A stretch of 64,000 bases of DNA, taken from Mytilinidion resinicola. Taxonomy: Eukaryota; Ascomycota; Dothideomycetes; Mytilinidiales; Mytilinidiaceae. How positions within the stretch are numbered: the stretch's first letter is position 1; every line of letters starts with the position of its first letter. The stretch is taken from the NCBI RefSeq assembly GCF_010093595.1, contig NW_022985438.1, positions 1,822,785 to 1,886,784 on the forward strand, in the 5' to 3' direction. Positions 1 to 11,155 of the stretch are shown one piece after another. A model generated the notes under the pieces. The model was given only the letters and a program-made list of their open reading frames with translations. It made no database searches and was not told the origin of the DNA. The position numbers and the translations under genes are program-made.

Positions 1-451
1 ATTCGATGGCTTCGCGTTCAGATAGGTGAGTGACAAAACGCCATGCTACTATCTCGCAAGCATACCCTCTAGCTTCGTTGACCCCTCTGTCGTCGTCGGA
101 ATCCAGCGCCGAAAAATGTGTCTTCAGAGCTCTGTGACCGTTAGCCTTGCAAGGTCGGATCGAAAAGGTTTGCGCATCATCAAAGGCATGATGTTTTGTC
201 ATGGACCTGTGTACGCTCTTCTGAGTTTAATATCTTTTCTGGTATGCGCGTGTATCACTCCTTCAAGTGAAACACTGTCTAAACACCGCAGTCGGTGGTG
301 GCCCGTGGGCTTAGAGGAGTGTTCCAAATGATGAGTTTACGACTTGTTCAGATGTTTGAAGATAGATCACAGACATCAAAACGCCACCACACAACAGTAC
401 ACAGGTCTATGACGAGGCGGTGTATGCAGCAGTAAGTATGAAGAAATTCAC

Positions 452-925
452 CTACAGAAGTGCTGACACGATAGCAGGATGATGGATTTCGTCAGAGAGA
501 TACTTGATCAAGGGCGACAAGACAATTCCTTTCGGAATTGACCGTAGTTCTTCGAAGGTATACGGAGCTTCGACCGCCTCAGCAAAGTAGCTATTGAGGC
601 CATGGTTAGCAGAGTCTAAAAGAAAGATGTAGGGCAATTGTTCTGTCCTTTCATATGTCTCCCGTTGAATGAACACGGATCTCCTTCCGCGATCTGATCA
701 ATGCATTCAAGTTTTGGACTCGTTGAAAAAAGAAAGAATGCTTCGTGAGAGATTTTCATGAACGCATTGAACATGTGTAGAAGGCAAGAAGTCAATGGAG
801 GCTCTGATGCAAAGTACTTACAATGAAAGCTTCTCGACGAGGTCAGAGAAGGGTTCGTCGTCGCTGATGGCTGGCACCTCGAGAACGTGCTCAGGCCACA
901 TGGGGGTTGTTGGTCGAGAAGCCAT
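452..925 (-). CDS. Small uncharacterised protein, two exons
   Basis: I do not recognise this gene. On the minus strand an ATG at 925 opens an exon (925..822) beginning MASRPTTPMWPEHVLEV and ending at a clean GTAAGT donor. A second exon (680..452, acceptor GGAAGGAG) continues in frame with IFLLDSANHGLNSYFAEAV and reaches TAG at 452-454, giving about 110 residues. The 141-bp intron is longer than most here. A GTAGGT donor overlaps the stop, so the real protein could continue into sequence below 450. The coding-like composition of exon 2 and the donor are seen directly; the full model is inference. Confidence 0.4.
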
Positions 926-1530
926 GATGGGCTACGGCTGCAGCATTGCCAGAAGATTAGGTTTCGACGAGAACGAAGCCATCAAAGGCAGAGACACGCG
1001 TGAAATCGAGACTGACGTCGTCACGTCGTGATGAAAAGCAAGTCGCGTTACAAAGGGTGCGGCTGAGTGCATATTCACCTTACATAAGCCGTCCACCAAA
1101 ACCAGAACACAGCCGTGCATCAACACCAACAGCACAATAAATTTCCTTTTTTTGGAATTGTAACATTTACACCTCAACACAACTATTCCTCTTCTCCGCG
1201 ACTTAATAACTTGTCGTATGGCCGAGATAGAGAACTGAGAAGTGACTCGTTTGCGGTCGTTTTGATGTTCCTCGCCTCGCGTAGCTGGTGGGGTCGTGAA
1301 TATGCACTCGGCCGCAACCTTTGTAATTCCACCAGGCTATTACGTTTGCGGCCGAAAATTACCCGATGGCACGTGCACTGTAAATCAGCGTCCATCCGAA
1401 CGTCTTTCAAACACTGGCATCAGAAGCTTCTTATTGCATTGAAAAGCAATCAACTCCATCCGCTGCGATATGGTGGTCGTGACGGCTACATAGGGGTCAT
1501 CTGCTGCTCCTCACCTGTTGTCAAGCCACC
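926..1530. other. Intergenic region
   Basis: This is the space between the divergent small gene on the minus strand and the acidic-protein gene on the plus strand. The short open frames here overlap on both strands and lack splice or codon support. I see no RNA gene or repeat. Confidence 0.5.
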
Positions 1531-4500
1531 ATGTCTGACATAACTTCAGACGCAACCACCTTGCTAACCTCGTCATCCACTAACGTGTTTACTACTGTCG
1601 ATGCAGCTACTTTCGAAGCATACCAAAACGCCATATCCCGCATTCCTCGTGAAAGGCCGAGAAGATTGCGGCAACGTAACCAAGCAGCTAGTTCGGACCT
1701 TCCACTCGAAGGTACTGACGGAGAAAGACTTGACCTCCCACAAGATAACGTTACCGGTCCAGCTCGACGCCTGGGGCATAGCACAGGATCTGTCCGTCTT
1801 GCTGATATTCAGCATGATCATATAGCTGGCGAAACTGTACCATCTGAGGTGCCGACCGTGGACTACTCCGTCTATCGAAACAGCAATTTAGGGCGGACTG
1901 TCACTGTCGTGTATGAATCGAGCATCAACAGTGGCGGCAAATCTATCTCTCACCTTCAACGTACTGGGTTCGAAGAAGGCGGTATCCAAAAGGAAGCTCG
2001 TCATAGTGGCGTCTCTAGCCCTCATCGGAAGGACACTAACGACGCTCTGTCTGCTAATCTACTTCAACTCTCTCCAGTGACTGACAGTTCGGTCCGAAGC
2101 ACGACAGGAGCCCTAGAGACCGGTCGTCAATCTGTGGCTCCAGATCCTCTTGAGACTAACAATGCATCATTAAATCTGAGCCAACCGAGTTCGTACCAAA
2201 GCTTTCCTGAGTTAGCCAGCGATGATACTACCCGTCAACCCAGTGTCATGACCCGTATCAACTTGGCCACCGCTGAAGCCCATGGAAGTTTAGTTTCCTC
2301 TCTACTTCGTCAGCGTGTACCGGAACAAGGTTTTCAAGAGCAACAAAAAACCAGTGATGACAGCAGCGACTTATATGGGGAGCCCGCGGCAATTTCTGAA
2401 CTGCGTAAACGTAAAAGACGACTTCCTGTTGATCAGCTCATACTTCTACCTTCACTAGCCGATGACGATGAGGTCAATTTTGTATGTTTCCCAGTTCGTG
2501 GTTACAGATATCCGCACGCTTTTCTACAACCGCTTGTGGAGCCTTATGGTGATCTCAAAAGTACACGGGGACAGATCACACTTCCAGTTTATGTACATTC
2601 CCCTGCCACTGCTTCGGGTGGCCCAACGAATTTATCAAATGTTCAAGAGGCAGGACTTCCTTATAATTTGGAACTCTGAAGATACCATGAGGCACCACAA
2701 GTGGTGGCAGAATAGTATGCAAACATCTATGACGAAACACAGTACCCATCATTGTCTATGAATAGCGCTAATCACACTTTTTTTCTATTAGCTACATCGA
2801 CTAGACACTGAAAATGACCCAATCGAGGAAACTCGAGATCAACCTACGAGGAGGCACGCTTCGACCGAAAAGTCGCTCCCTTCACACACCAAATCACTTA
2901 AGAACCCCTCCAGGCTATTTCGAAATATGAAAACGCAGAGCAATCCGACCATTGATCTTACCAGATTCCGCGTTCCGAAGAGATATCGCAACAACCAGAG
3001 CGCCTCGCAAAGCTTACTCCACAAAAGCCTTGCAGACGGATTCGAAGGTGCCGAGCTAAATTTGCTTCCGAAGCTGCCCAAACTTATCCTTCGACGGCCT
3101 CGACCCACGAATGGAAATGTGCTAGTTGTGGTTAAAGGTGCACTGCCGACTCCTTGCTTTGCGAGCCAGAACCAGGATCTCAAGTTGGTAATGGGGATCG
3201 TCGAGAGCACTCCAGCAGAGCGATCACATGAAAGAGCATCCCGAAACGAGATTAGCCCACAAGAACAAAACAATAGTACCTTTCGAGGGTCTCTTAGACG
3301 CGAACGGGCTGAAGAAAGGCAATCTTCCCGTTCGGCGATCGACGAGTCCCGCTCGATGATCGACGAGGATGAGATTATGCCAGAGATACCAGATGCTCAT
3401 CTAGTGTTTATGGAGGACCAGGCCTTTGACGACAATGCTTTGGTCGATGGCGGGAATGAAGGTGTTGATGCAAATGATGAACGCAGGTACCAAGACGAAG
3501 GTTATGCAGAGGAGCTTGAGGAAGACGTTGAAAGTGAGGACGATGAGCTGTTAGGGGACGATGAGCAAGAACTCGAGGAAGAGACCGATGGGACTGAGGA
3601 TGAGACTGAAGACCAAGATGAAGGGACTGATGAGGAAGTGACAGACCAAGCTGAGAAAGAGACTGAAGACGGTGATGAGATTGCCGACACCACGGAGACA
3701 AATCAATTCGAATGTGATAAGACGACTGAAGGAAGGAAAATTGATGCCGACCAGTATGAGGTGGAAGATGAAGCATTACAGGACCATGTTAGCTCGTCCG
3801 GCAGCACCTGGACCGGCTTCTCGCAGCACGATGCTTCGATCAGAGGGGACAGGCGCGCCATTGTACCCACGGAGGCTATGCCCCAAAGCCTTGCTCCTCC
3901 GAGCCCAGAGCCGGAGGACCTCGATGATATACTGTATCGCCCCGGACAAGCTTCAAGAATGCGATCAAGACACCAATGGATGGAAGTGCAAGACGAAATC
4001 CAAGACGACGAGCCAAGCGATGGGTACTTATTCGGCTTTCATCAGCAAAAGAAACTAGATTCATCTCTTTCTAGGTCGCATACCACACCTCGTCGGCAAT
4101 TCCAAGACCCCGAGGAATCTATGGCGGCGTTGACTCTCAACTCCGGCGGCTACTTTGCCAGCGCATTGCTACAGCTGTCTGTCATACCGGAGACCTCCTT
4201 TCTTTCTCCGCAACCACGCCATGAACTGCACGACGAACCTGATTATTTAGAAGAGCAGGATGACGTCTTAACGGAGTTGATCTTCCCTAGGACTAAATCA
4301 CTAGCTGCGAGCTCGTCTCAACACAGCCTACTCTCGCGGACGAGTCGAAGGAGACATTCCAGTGTGGTTGTAACTCCTACGAGGAGTCTGAGTTCTTTGG
4401 CAAAAGTCACTAACACATCTTCGGGAACGACGTCAGGCAAGCCACGCAGAACACCGTCACTTCCATTTGTACCCCCATTCCTCAAAGAAAAGACATTCGG

Positions 4501-4531
4501 CAAGCACGCTATCGGAGATCGAGTTTCTTGA
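1531..4531 (+). CDS. Uncharacterised long acidic protein, at least two exons
   Basis: I do not recognise this protein. The first open frame starts at ATG 1531 (MSDITSDATTLLTSS) and runs to 2679. The second is open from an acceptor at 2790-2791 (ttctattag) to the stop at 4529-4531. A GTATGT donor at 2482 is in phase 0 with that acceptor, and joining them gives one protein of about 890 residues; the junction is uncertain because smaller internal exons are possible. The protein is Ser/Thr-rich and likely largely disordered, with a basic RKRKRR cluster near the end of exon 1. A dense Asp/Glu tract lies at about 3480-3700, and the C-terminus has a short conserved-looking SLPFVPPF motif. The basic cluster and acidic tract would suit a nuclear protein, but no function can be assigned. 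Confidence 0.55.
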
Positions 4532-4619
4532 ACACCACCAAAACGTCGAATGCTTTGCCGGCGGAAAGCCATCGCAGGGTGCTACGCTCACAGGGCGTGA
4601 CTGAATTTCCCTCTTGCTT

Positions 4620-4650
<31 letters not shown>

Positions 4651-4793
4651 CTATCTCAGATGGTTCATGTCAGTACCGATAGTGTGGAAGCAGCGGCATA
4701 GCTTACAATATGGAGGAGCTTATTATCATACGTAGTATATAGCAAGCACACGCACCCTGCATGTAACTACATGAAACGGAAACCAAATAGATC
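4532..4793. repeat. CA/TA dinucleotide microsatellite in intergenic DNA
   Basis: The spacer between two convergent genes holds a compound dinucleotide run at about 4620-4651: an (AC)n block passing into a (TA)n block. No gene is visible. Confidence 0.7.
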
Positions 4794-6571
4794 TCAGTGT
4801 CCAACAAAATACTCCGTAACACCCTTCTTAGTCTTCCACCGCTGAAACATGCACGTTAAGGGAAAGAGCGCAGAATTGACCGCGCCCCATGCAATCAAGA
4901 TGCCGAAATCGAGACCGATGCGGGAATGGAGGTTAAACAGTATCTGACGACTTCCTTCTACGACTACATAGCAACATAAATCCGTCAATACAAATAATTT
5001 CTATAATTAGATTTTAGAGGGAGGACTCACCCTGATGCAGAGGCCATGCGTAGCCCCATCGATAGAACGCCGGCTCGATCTCGATGTCGTAGAAACTCGT
5101 CGACACGTTTGTAATCACCCAGAATATCAACCTGCAGGTGATACGTTAGCTTCGTGACTTTTGAGTGCGTGTGGGGAGTGCAGACGCACCATAGCCCCAT
5201 CCACGGCTGCCCAACTACCATCGCCATATTCTCGCACGCAAGGCCTAGCGCTATCATCCCCCAGAAATTGAGCATCCAGTAGACAAGGAAAGTGCCGTGG
5301 CCGTACGCGATAGGGTTTCCGTACGCAACGTCTGTGGTCTGCGTCTCGGAGGTGATGGGGTTTGTGTGGGTGAAGTTGACTTGGAATGCCATGGAGACGA
5401 AGGAGTAGGCGAGGGATAGGAAGAGGTAGGCGGATATCGTGGCGCAGTAGCGCCAGAGGATAAGCTGCCAGAACTTGAGCGGTGGGTGGCCTTTTGGGTT
5501 CAGGTATTGCATGTGGATCGGGAGGTAGAAGGAGAATGAGAAGAAGGATATGATGATGAGGTCTTGGTGTTGTTAGCTTTCATGGTCTAGATATGGAGAA
5601 TAGGGGATAGCTTACAGATCAGCCCAATGCTGACTGCCGGAATAGACGTATACGGATAGAAAGGTCGAAGATTGAACTCTGAGAACCCAATCGCAGGACT
5701 GATGGCTTGAGGCGCCGCTCGCATGTTCGCCAGAACCGTTGGATCTGACGCATTCTGCAATACCATCCCCGCCCACATCTTTCCAACCATACTCGTCGCC
5801 TGCGTTTGGAACGTACTGATCTCTGGAAGCAAGAAATCATACCAGTTGGTGTCATCCCGCGCATCTTGATAGACCAGCTGGCACGCTCCCATCGGGTCGT
5901 AGGAAGCATTCCCAGTCGCGATCGCTGAATATAGCATAGTTGTAGCATTTGGGTTGACGATGATGGCGGCCCATGCGTCCCAGTTGTAGACTGCCTGGCG
6001 AACTTGCAGAGGATCGTTGTTGAAATGGGATGGAGTCATGGAGCCGTATCCTAAGTGGGCCATGCCGGAGTTTACTGTTTGTTCTGCGAGCTGCACGATG
6101 GCAGGTCCTACGATAGGCGCATGACCGGTGTTATCGTATGGTGCTTGACCGTCGAAATCCACAATGTAGACTACTAGTTTGTTTATTTTACTCTCTGGAC
6201 CATTGAGGTGGAAGAAAATGCCCCAATCTGTACTATGATCAGAACATATAGATACATCAAGGATTTACTTCTACTCACATAATGATAGCACAGACAAAAT
6301 GAAGGCCATTAGAAAAGTCGCTAAAGTACGTTAGCTAATTGAAGCTTCAATTTAGTTGTTGCAAGTACGTACTCGTGATCGCCCATTTCTGAAAGGCTTT
6401 CTTCCGGACGTGATCAAGATTCGGATCCCAGAAACCTACGGGCTGGGGCTGGCCTCCCGACTCATCACCTTTCTCTACATTACTGCCGTCGCGGCCGTTG
6501 GGGCTGTTCTCATTCGAACTTTCATCTCGAGAACTCGTGTCGCTCTTCCGCTTTCGCAGTCGGTCGAACAT
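4794..6571 (-). CDS. SNG1-type multipass membrane protein (DUF3533)
   Basis: This is a fungal DUF3533/SNG1-family membrane protein; the yeast member SNG1 is linked to nitrosoguanidine resistance. My model has six exons (6571..6373, 6320..6279, 6227..5616, 5562..5190, 5131..5031, 4963..4794), all phases agree, and it gives 498 residues. The start MFDRLRKRKSD precedes a hydrophilic cytosolic tail of about 50 residues and a first membrane segment split by introns 1 and 2. A large luminal or extracellular loop follows, with family-typical text WGIFFHLNGPE and VDFDGQAPYDN and several N-x-S/T sites. A C-terminal membrane bundle includes FWVITNVSTSFYD. The family is clear; the transported or protected substrate is not known from sequence. 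Confidence 0.85.
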
Positions 6572-6854
6572 CGCGAATAATCCAGCAAGCATTAATTTTA
6601 GGCAGAATTGAAGGAAAGAAATGAAGCACAAGGCATTTCAATTTTGGAGGTAACAATATGACGTCGACCATTCGGCTGCCGAAACCTACGTAGGAAAGTG
6701 ATGCGCCGTTGCCATCGCGTCCGCGGCAACTAGAGCACCTTACTACCTGACAAATTAAAATGAGGCAAGCTAATCGATCGAGCCTACTGACATGGCGGAT
6801 GCGAATGGTGATGTCAACAAGCCCATCTCGGACGCTGCCGGCGATGTGCCGCAT

Positions 6855-7248
6855 TACGCCCCACCACGTGGATGCGCGATGCAAGATCTTGAGCCGCAAA
6901 GGCGATTACCTAATAACAGGCTTCACATCCGAAGGTCACTAAATTTTCCAGCTTTTGCATCGAAAATATATTGATTACTGTACCTAATCGATGGCCTGAG
7001 CCAAAGTACCGCTCTGCTTCCATTCTGTTGTGATATAATCGAGACAACAAGCCCAGTGTCCCCTGACCGAAATCAAGTGCTTGATTGACCAGCAACGAAA
7101 GGAAATAGGAAGCTAATTGAGAATCCTCCTCATCCGAAAGTCCTGGTGTTTGAGCCCAAGGGGTATATGTAATAACGCCGAAAACACCGCAAAGCAATCC
7201 TCGTAAATCATCCCCACGTGACCTTCTAATATGGGACTGAAGGCTCAA
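6855..7248 (-). other. Unassigned coding-like exon downstream of an uncharacterised gene
   Basis: The minus strand holds an open frame without an ATG start that reads like real protein (GVFGVITYTPWAQTPGL, then SYFLSLLVNQALDFGQG). It ends at a GTACAG donor near 6995. A plausible acceptor (TTATTAG) about 75 bp further on leads to a short tail and a stop near 6855. It begins exactly where the upstream uncharacterised gene stops (7245) but in another frame. It may be that gene's true C-terminus behind a 1-nt shift or an unseen splice, or a separate fragment. Confidence 0.3.
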
Positions 7249-8511
7249 GCATCGGGGTCACTCTCGGTGCCGCTTGAAAACGTCGACAACATAGGAGCCA
7301 ACTCCATCATCTTGTTGCGGCAGTGAATGACTAGGATCGCGACCGCCAGACTGTTCCAGACATCGTAGTCGTCTTGGCCATAGTCGAAAATGGCGACCAT
7401 GCGAAGAGACGGCCACAGAGCTAAGATGTCGTAGCAGACGAAGGCCATGACAGTGTGACTCACAATGACGCCGTACAGAGTCGGTAGCTTGCAGGTGAAC
7501 TCTTCCTCACTCGGCGGCTCGACGGACTCGGCGCCATCTTCGTCCCGCTCGACACTCGAGCGAATACGGAACGCGTCTTTGAACTGAGATCCCATGTAGC
7601 TCAGCCGTGCGAGCATGTTGCTGTGAAGCTTCGCCGTGGGCATGTTTTTCGGCCCCGACTCGAAGGCAAGGATTGGGAGGTTCCAGGCCCCATCTACCTT
7701 TCCATCAGTAGTAGCCCATTTGAGGTAGGACCAGACGCCACGACGGATGATGTCTTCGGGAGTGCGCTGGGCAGCTTTGGATATGATCGAGTCGCGGGTT
7801 CTCGGACCGAGCTCAAGAAGAGCTTTGAGCGCTTTCGTGCCTAGAATCGGATTAGCACCGTCCTCAGGAAATACCGGTGTAGGCCAGCGAAGGCTGCATA
7901 CCTCTGAAGTTGCTCCCGAGAGCAGGCTTGATGAAAGCTTCGTGACGATGGTTGGTGAAAAGATTGGATGGCATCATGTCGAAGTCCGAGGCCCACGATT
8001 TCGGCATGAGCGGCTCGAAGCCTCTCAGCTTGACCTTCTGGTAGACGAAGACGGCATCTTCAGCCCAACCGGTCGCACGAAGCTCAACAACCTCCTCTTC
8101 CCTTCTCTTGCGTTCGGCGATATCATCGTGGGCGGCCTTGTTCAGCTCATAGTCCCCATCGTCGACGACAATGGTCTCTTCATTGGCGTCCCAGGCATCT
8201 TCCTCTGGAATCTCTTCCATAAGCTGATCGATCAGCGTATCCCCCTCGAAGTCGGTGTACGGTCTCTCTAGGGAGGTTGGGGTCAGAGATCGGTCGAGGT
8301 CGTCACTATCGATAAGGCTGGGTGAAGTGGGATTCATGTTCCAGCTGTTCACTCGGGTCGCTGGGCTCATGGAGCGAGGATTGAAGCTGGAGCGTGGAAC
8401 AGACTTGCGCGGCGTCGGAAGGGCTTTGAAGGGTTTGTCGCGGCGCTGTTGGGTCTTGCGAGGGGAGACCAGGCCCCAGAAGCGGTCGCTGATATTGCGC
8501 AGGAAGGCCAT
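7245..8511 (-). CDS. Uncharacterised fungal protein, two exons
   Basis: I can see a good gene but cannot name it. It starts at ATG 8511 (MAFLRNISDRFWGLV). Exon 1 (8511..7902) ends at GTATGC and exon 2 (7840..7245) begins after TTCTAG, giving 401 residues. The N-terminal third is basic and proline/serine-rich (SPRKTQQRRDKPFK). An acidic stretch with a likely helical KRREEEVVEL segment follows. The C-terminal half has conserved-looking text (KALLELGPRTRDSI, WSYLKWATTDGKV) and a weakly hydrophobic WNSLAVAILVIH region. An upstream ATG at 8670 would add 53 low-complexity residues and is less likely. The open frame just downstream (6855-7248) suggests the C-terminus may be incomplete as modelled. 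Confidence 0.65.
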
Positions 8512-9031
8512 GGCGGGGGCTGCGCTGAGTCGAAGGTAGGTACTCGGTGGAGGCGTGAGACAATCCGAACTGGTGGAAGCTCGTTGCGTGGTGGTGGAAG
8601 TGAAAAGCGACGGTTGCAGGCGGTGGCTCGAAGCGAAAGAGGTTGAAAGCAGAGGCAGCGGGGCGCACAATAGCTATTGTGGTCACATAATAGCTATTGT
8701 CGCAACTCACCGCATCCGGAGCTCGAGGTGGCTGGGGAGGCCGGGTCGGTGAAAGCTGGAGTTAGACTGGGAGCGGATAGGGTCACATGACCCAATCAAC
8801 TTCATCCACACAGCGATGGGAATGCCTCAGGGCAGCTACGCAAGCTCTGAGCGTGACAAAACAGGACAAATGTACAGCACGTCTACATGTGAAGCCGCAT
8901 GTTCGCTCTGCAGGGCTCGCAAGCTAGGGATGCAGTACCTAGGTAGCATCTTGGTGGCGCAAAATCAAAGACGCGGGGCATTTTTTTCTTAGAGCCTCAC
9001 GATGCGATACGCATCTCATACTGCAAACAAA
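8512..9031. promoter_or_regulatory. Divergent promoter region with paired 12-14 bp palindromes
   Basis: This spacer separates a minus-strand gene starting at 8511 from the plus-strand deoxyhypusine hydroxylase. It contains acaatagctattgt (8667-8680), a perfect palindrome, followed 20 bp later by ataatagctattgt (8687-8700), so the same symmetric core is repeated two helical turns apart. A TCACATGA core flanked by GGG and CCC lies near 8773. Any factor binding is inference. Confidence 0.35.
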
Positions 9032-10099
9032 ATGGCCCCCTCCGCAACCACCCCGGAGAAGACCCTCTCCCCCATTGACCCGCAGGTTTTCGCCCTGCGC
9101 AAGGTCCTGACCTCCGAGTCCGCGCCTCTCGCCCACCGCTTCCGAGCTCTCTTTTCTCTAAAGCACCTAGCTTCCCTGTCGCCTCCGACTCCTCAGACAC
9201 GCCCCGCTATCGATGCCATTGCTGCTGCCTTCACGTCCCCTTCCGCGCTACTGAAGCACGAACTAGCCTACTGCTTGGGCCAGTCGCGGAACGATGCAGC
9301 TGTCCCATATTTGCGCACGGTGCTGGAGGACAGGGATGAGGACGCCATGTGTAGACACGAGGCTGCGGAAGCCTTGGGGGCTTTGGGCGACCAAGACAGC
9401 TTGAGTCTACTTAGGGGCATGAGGGACGACACTCAGGAGCTGGAAGTCGTGAGAGAGACCTGCGAGATCGCGGTTGAGAGGATTGAATGGGAGCACGGCG
9501 TTTCACGGAAGGATGAGCAACTCAAGCAAAGGTGTGATACACGAGCCAGCTTGTAAATGAACAGAGGCTAATTGGACAATAGCGATTTTGCGAGTATAGA
9601 TCCGGCCCCACCACTTCCACAGGCCAGTTCAAAACCTGCAATACCCGAGCTGCAAAAGACCCTGTTGGATACGTCGCTGCCGCTTTTCCAGCGGTACCGG
9701 GCCATGTTCGCACTTCGCGATCTGTCTTCTCCACCTGACCTTCCGACTGCGGTGCCCGCCGTGCAGGCACTTGCGAGAGGCTTCCAAGATCCATCTGCTC
9801 TCTTCCGCCACGAGATTGCGTTCGTCTTTGGACAGCTATCCCATCCTGCGTCCATACCGAGCTTGACAGAGACTCTGAGTAACACCAAGGAAGCTAGCAT
9901 GGTCCGACACGAAGCCGCAGAGGCGCTGGGCAGTCTAGGAGACGAGGAGGGCGTCGAGGAAACCCTGAAGAAATTCCTAGATGACCCTGAGCAAGTTGTG
10001 AGAGACAGCGTGATTGTGGCACTGGACATGGCCGAGTTCGAGAAGAATGGGGAGGCTGAATACGCGATCATCCCAGACGCAGGATTGATTGAGGTGTAA
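9032..10099 (+). CDS. LIA1: Deoxyhypusine hydroxylase (DOHH)
   Basis: DOHH completes hypusine formation on translation factor eIF5A by hydroxylating deoxyhypusine in the cytosol. It is a HEAT-repeat protein that binds a di-iron centre through His-Glu pairs. My model is exon 1 9032..9531 and exon 2 9583..10099 (donor GTGTGA, acceptor CAATAG), 338 residues, close to the yeast enzyme. All four His-Glu motifs are visible: [10 protein letters not shown] and RHEAAEALG in the N-terminal half, then [10 protein letters not shown] and RHEAAEALG in the C-terminal half, the expected two-fold duplication. The start at 9032 has a better context (aaaATGg) than the in-frame ATG at 9002. It converges on the Rpa12 gene about 115 bp downstream. 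Confidence 0.95.
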
Positions 10100-10215
10100 C
10101 AGTCGACCAGGGCACGAGGCATGCATTGTCGGCGTTCAAAACGGGGGCTGGGTGTAACAACAGGCCGGGGCATTGGGTAGGAACTGGCGAAAACATGGTC
10201 TCTGTTCCCCTCAAT

Positions 10216-10727
10216 CTAGTTGTTGTCGTTCCATCTGTGGAACAGGTTTAGCAGTTAGAAATGAACATGGGAATTGCAACCTACTTGTACCCGCACTCGC
10301 AGGTGTAGAAGACAGTGGTGCCCTCGTCAGCGCCGCGGAGCTGCTGGGTGTAGTAGCGGACCTCGTCCCGGCCGCACTTCTTGCACGTCTCCTTGATGGC
10401 TGCGCTTGTCTGCATGTCCGCCTCCGTGAGCGTCTGGACTTCAGACCTCTTTGCGCGCAGAGCCGACGGGAATGCGGTTGGCTTGGACTGTGTGACCACG
10501 ACCTTGGACGAGGTATCTAAGCAGTGGTCAGCCCCGGCCAGGCGCAGGTGAAGTTATCGCGGCAGCAGCGGGACGGGAAAGTGAAATGCAGTGAGGAGGG
10601 GACAATGCGGACCTTTGCAGGATGCGCCGCAGACATCACAGGTGAGGATGGCCCTCCCCACGCCCGTGTTGCTGTCGAGAAGATTGCCGCAGTCGGTGCA
10701 GAAGACGAGGGACGCAATGGCGGCCAT
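10216..10727 (-). CDS. RPA12: RNA polymerase I subunit Rpa12
   Basis: This is the small zinc-ribbon subunit of RNA polymerase I, which supports RNA cleavage, proofreading and termination in the nucleolus. Three exons fit: 10727..10613, 10516..10285 and a 19-nt last exon 10234..10216, giving 121 residues. The N-terminal ribbon shows CTDCGNLLD and CDVCGASC. The C-terminal TFIIS-like ribbon shows CKKCGRDEVRYYTQQ, the catalytic-hairpin residues RGADEG, then FYTCECGYK. The last exon adds WNDNN, so the protein ends GYKWNDNN as expected for the family; reading straight through would stop at GYK. The second cysteine pair of the C-terminal ribbon reads C-E-C, with one spacer residue, where the usual ribbon has two. 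Confidence 0.9.
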
Positions 10728-11155
10728 GCTGCGTAGCGATTCACAGGGTTGTAGGCTGGAAGAAGCGGATTCACGACGCGGGAAAGCTGGTGTTGAGTGC
10801 TAGACCTTCAAGCGCAGAAGAGAAGGCTATTTTACGCGATTTTCGCAGGGAGATGCACAGGACCACGGATCGCCCGCCGCCCGGGGGGCGTTGGTCTCGG
10901 CAGGGCTGCAGCGCGTGGAGTCCATTCATCCCGACTTTCGAGGTGCGCCGTGCACTATCACGACAAAGCAAACACTGCACGACGCCGCTGTCTGCACGTC
11001 GCCAGGGCCCGGATCTAGCGTCGCCCATGTCTTGAGGCCTGAATGCCCGCAGAAAGCGCCCTCCGTCACCTGTGCCCGCTCCTCCTCCCCCAGCCGCCGC
11101 CCATCAGCCTTGGGATCCTCCATCACCCACGGTGCTGCTCCCGCCCCTCGCAGCA
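10728..11155. promoter_or_regulatory. Divergent promoter region between RPA12 and the cohesin-loader gene
   Basis: This 428-bp GC-rich spacer separates two divergently transcribed nuclear genes. Open frames on both strands here are shadows without splice signals. I see no specific motif that I can defend. Confidence 0.5.

Noticed and set aside
26..331. Open frame of 101 codons on the plus strand at the left edge
   Set aside because: No splice signals, no domain and biased composition; the minus-strand exons nearby are better supported.
2462..2761. Alternative frame inside the intron region of the acidic-protein gene
   Set aside because: It reads somewhat like protein and ends at a GTATGC donor, but joining it to the next acceptor gives an immediate stop.
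3502..3693. Serine-rich minus-strand frame
   Set aside because: It is the reverse reading of the GAT/GAA-rich acidic tract of the plus-strand gene.
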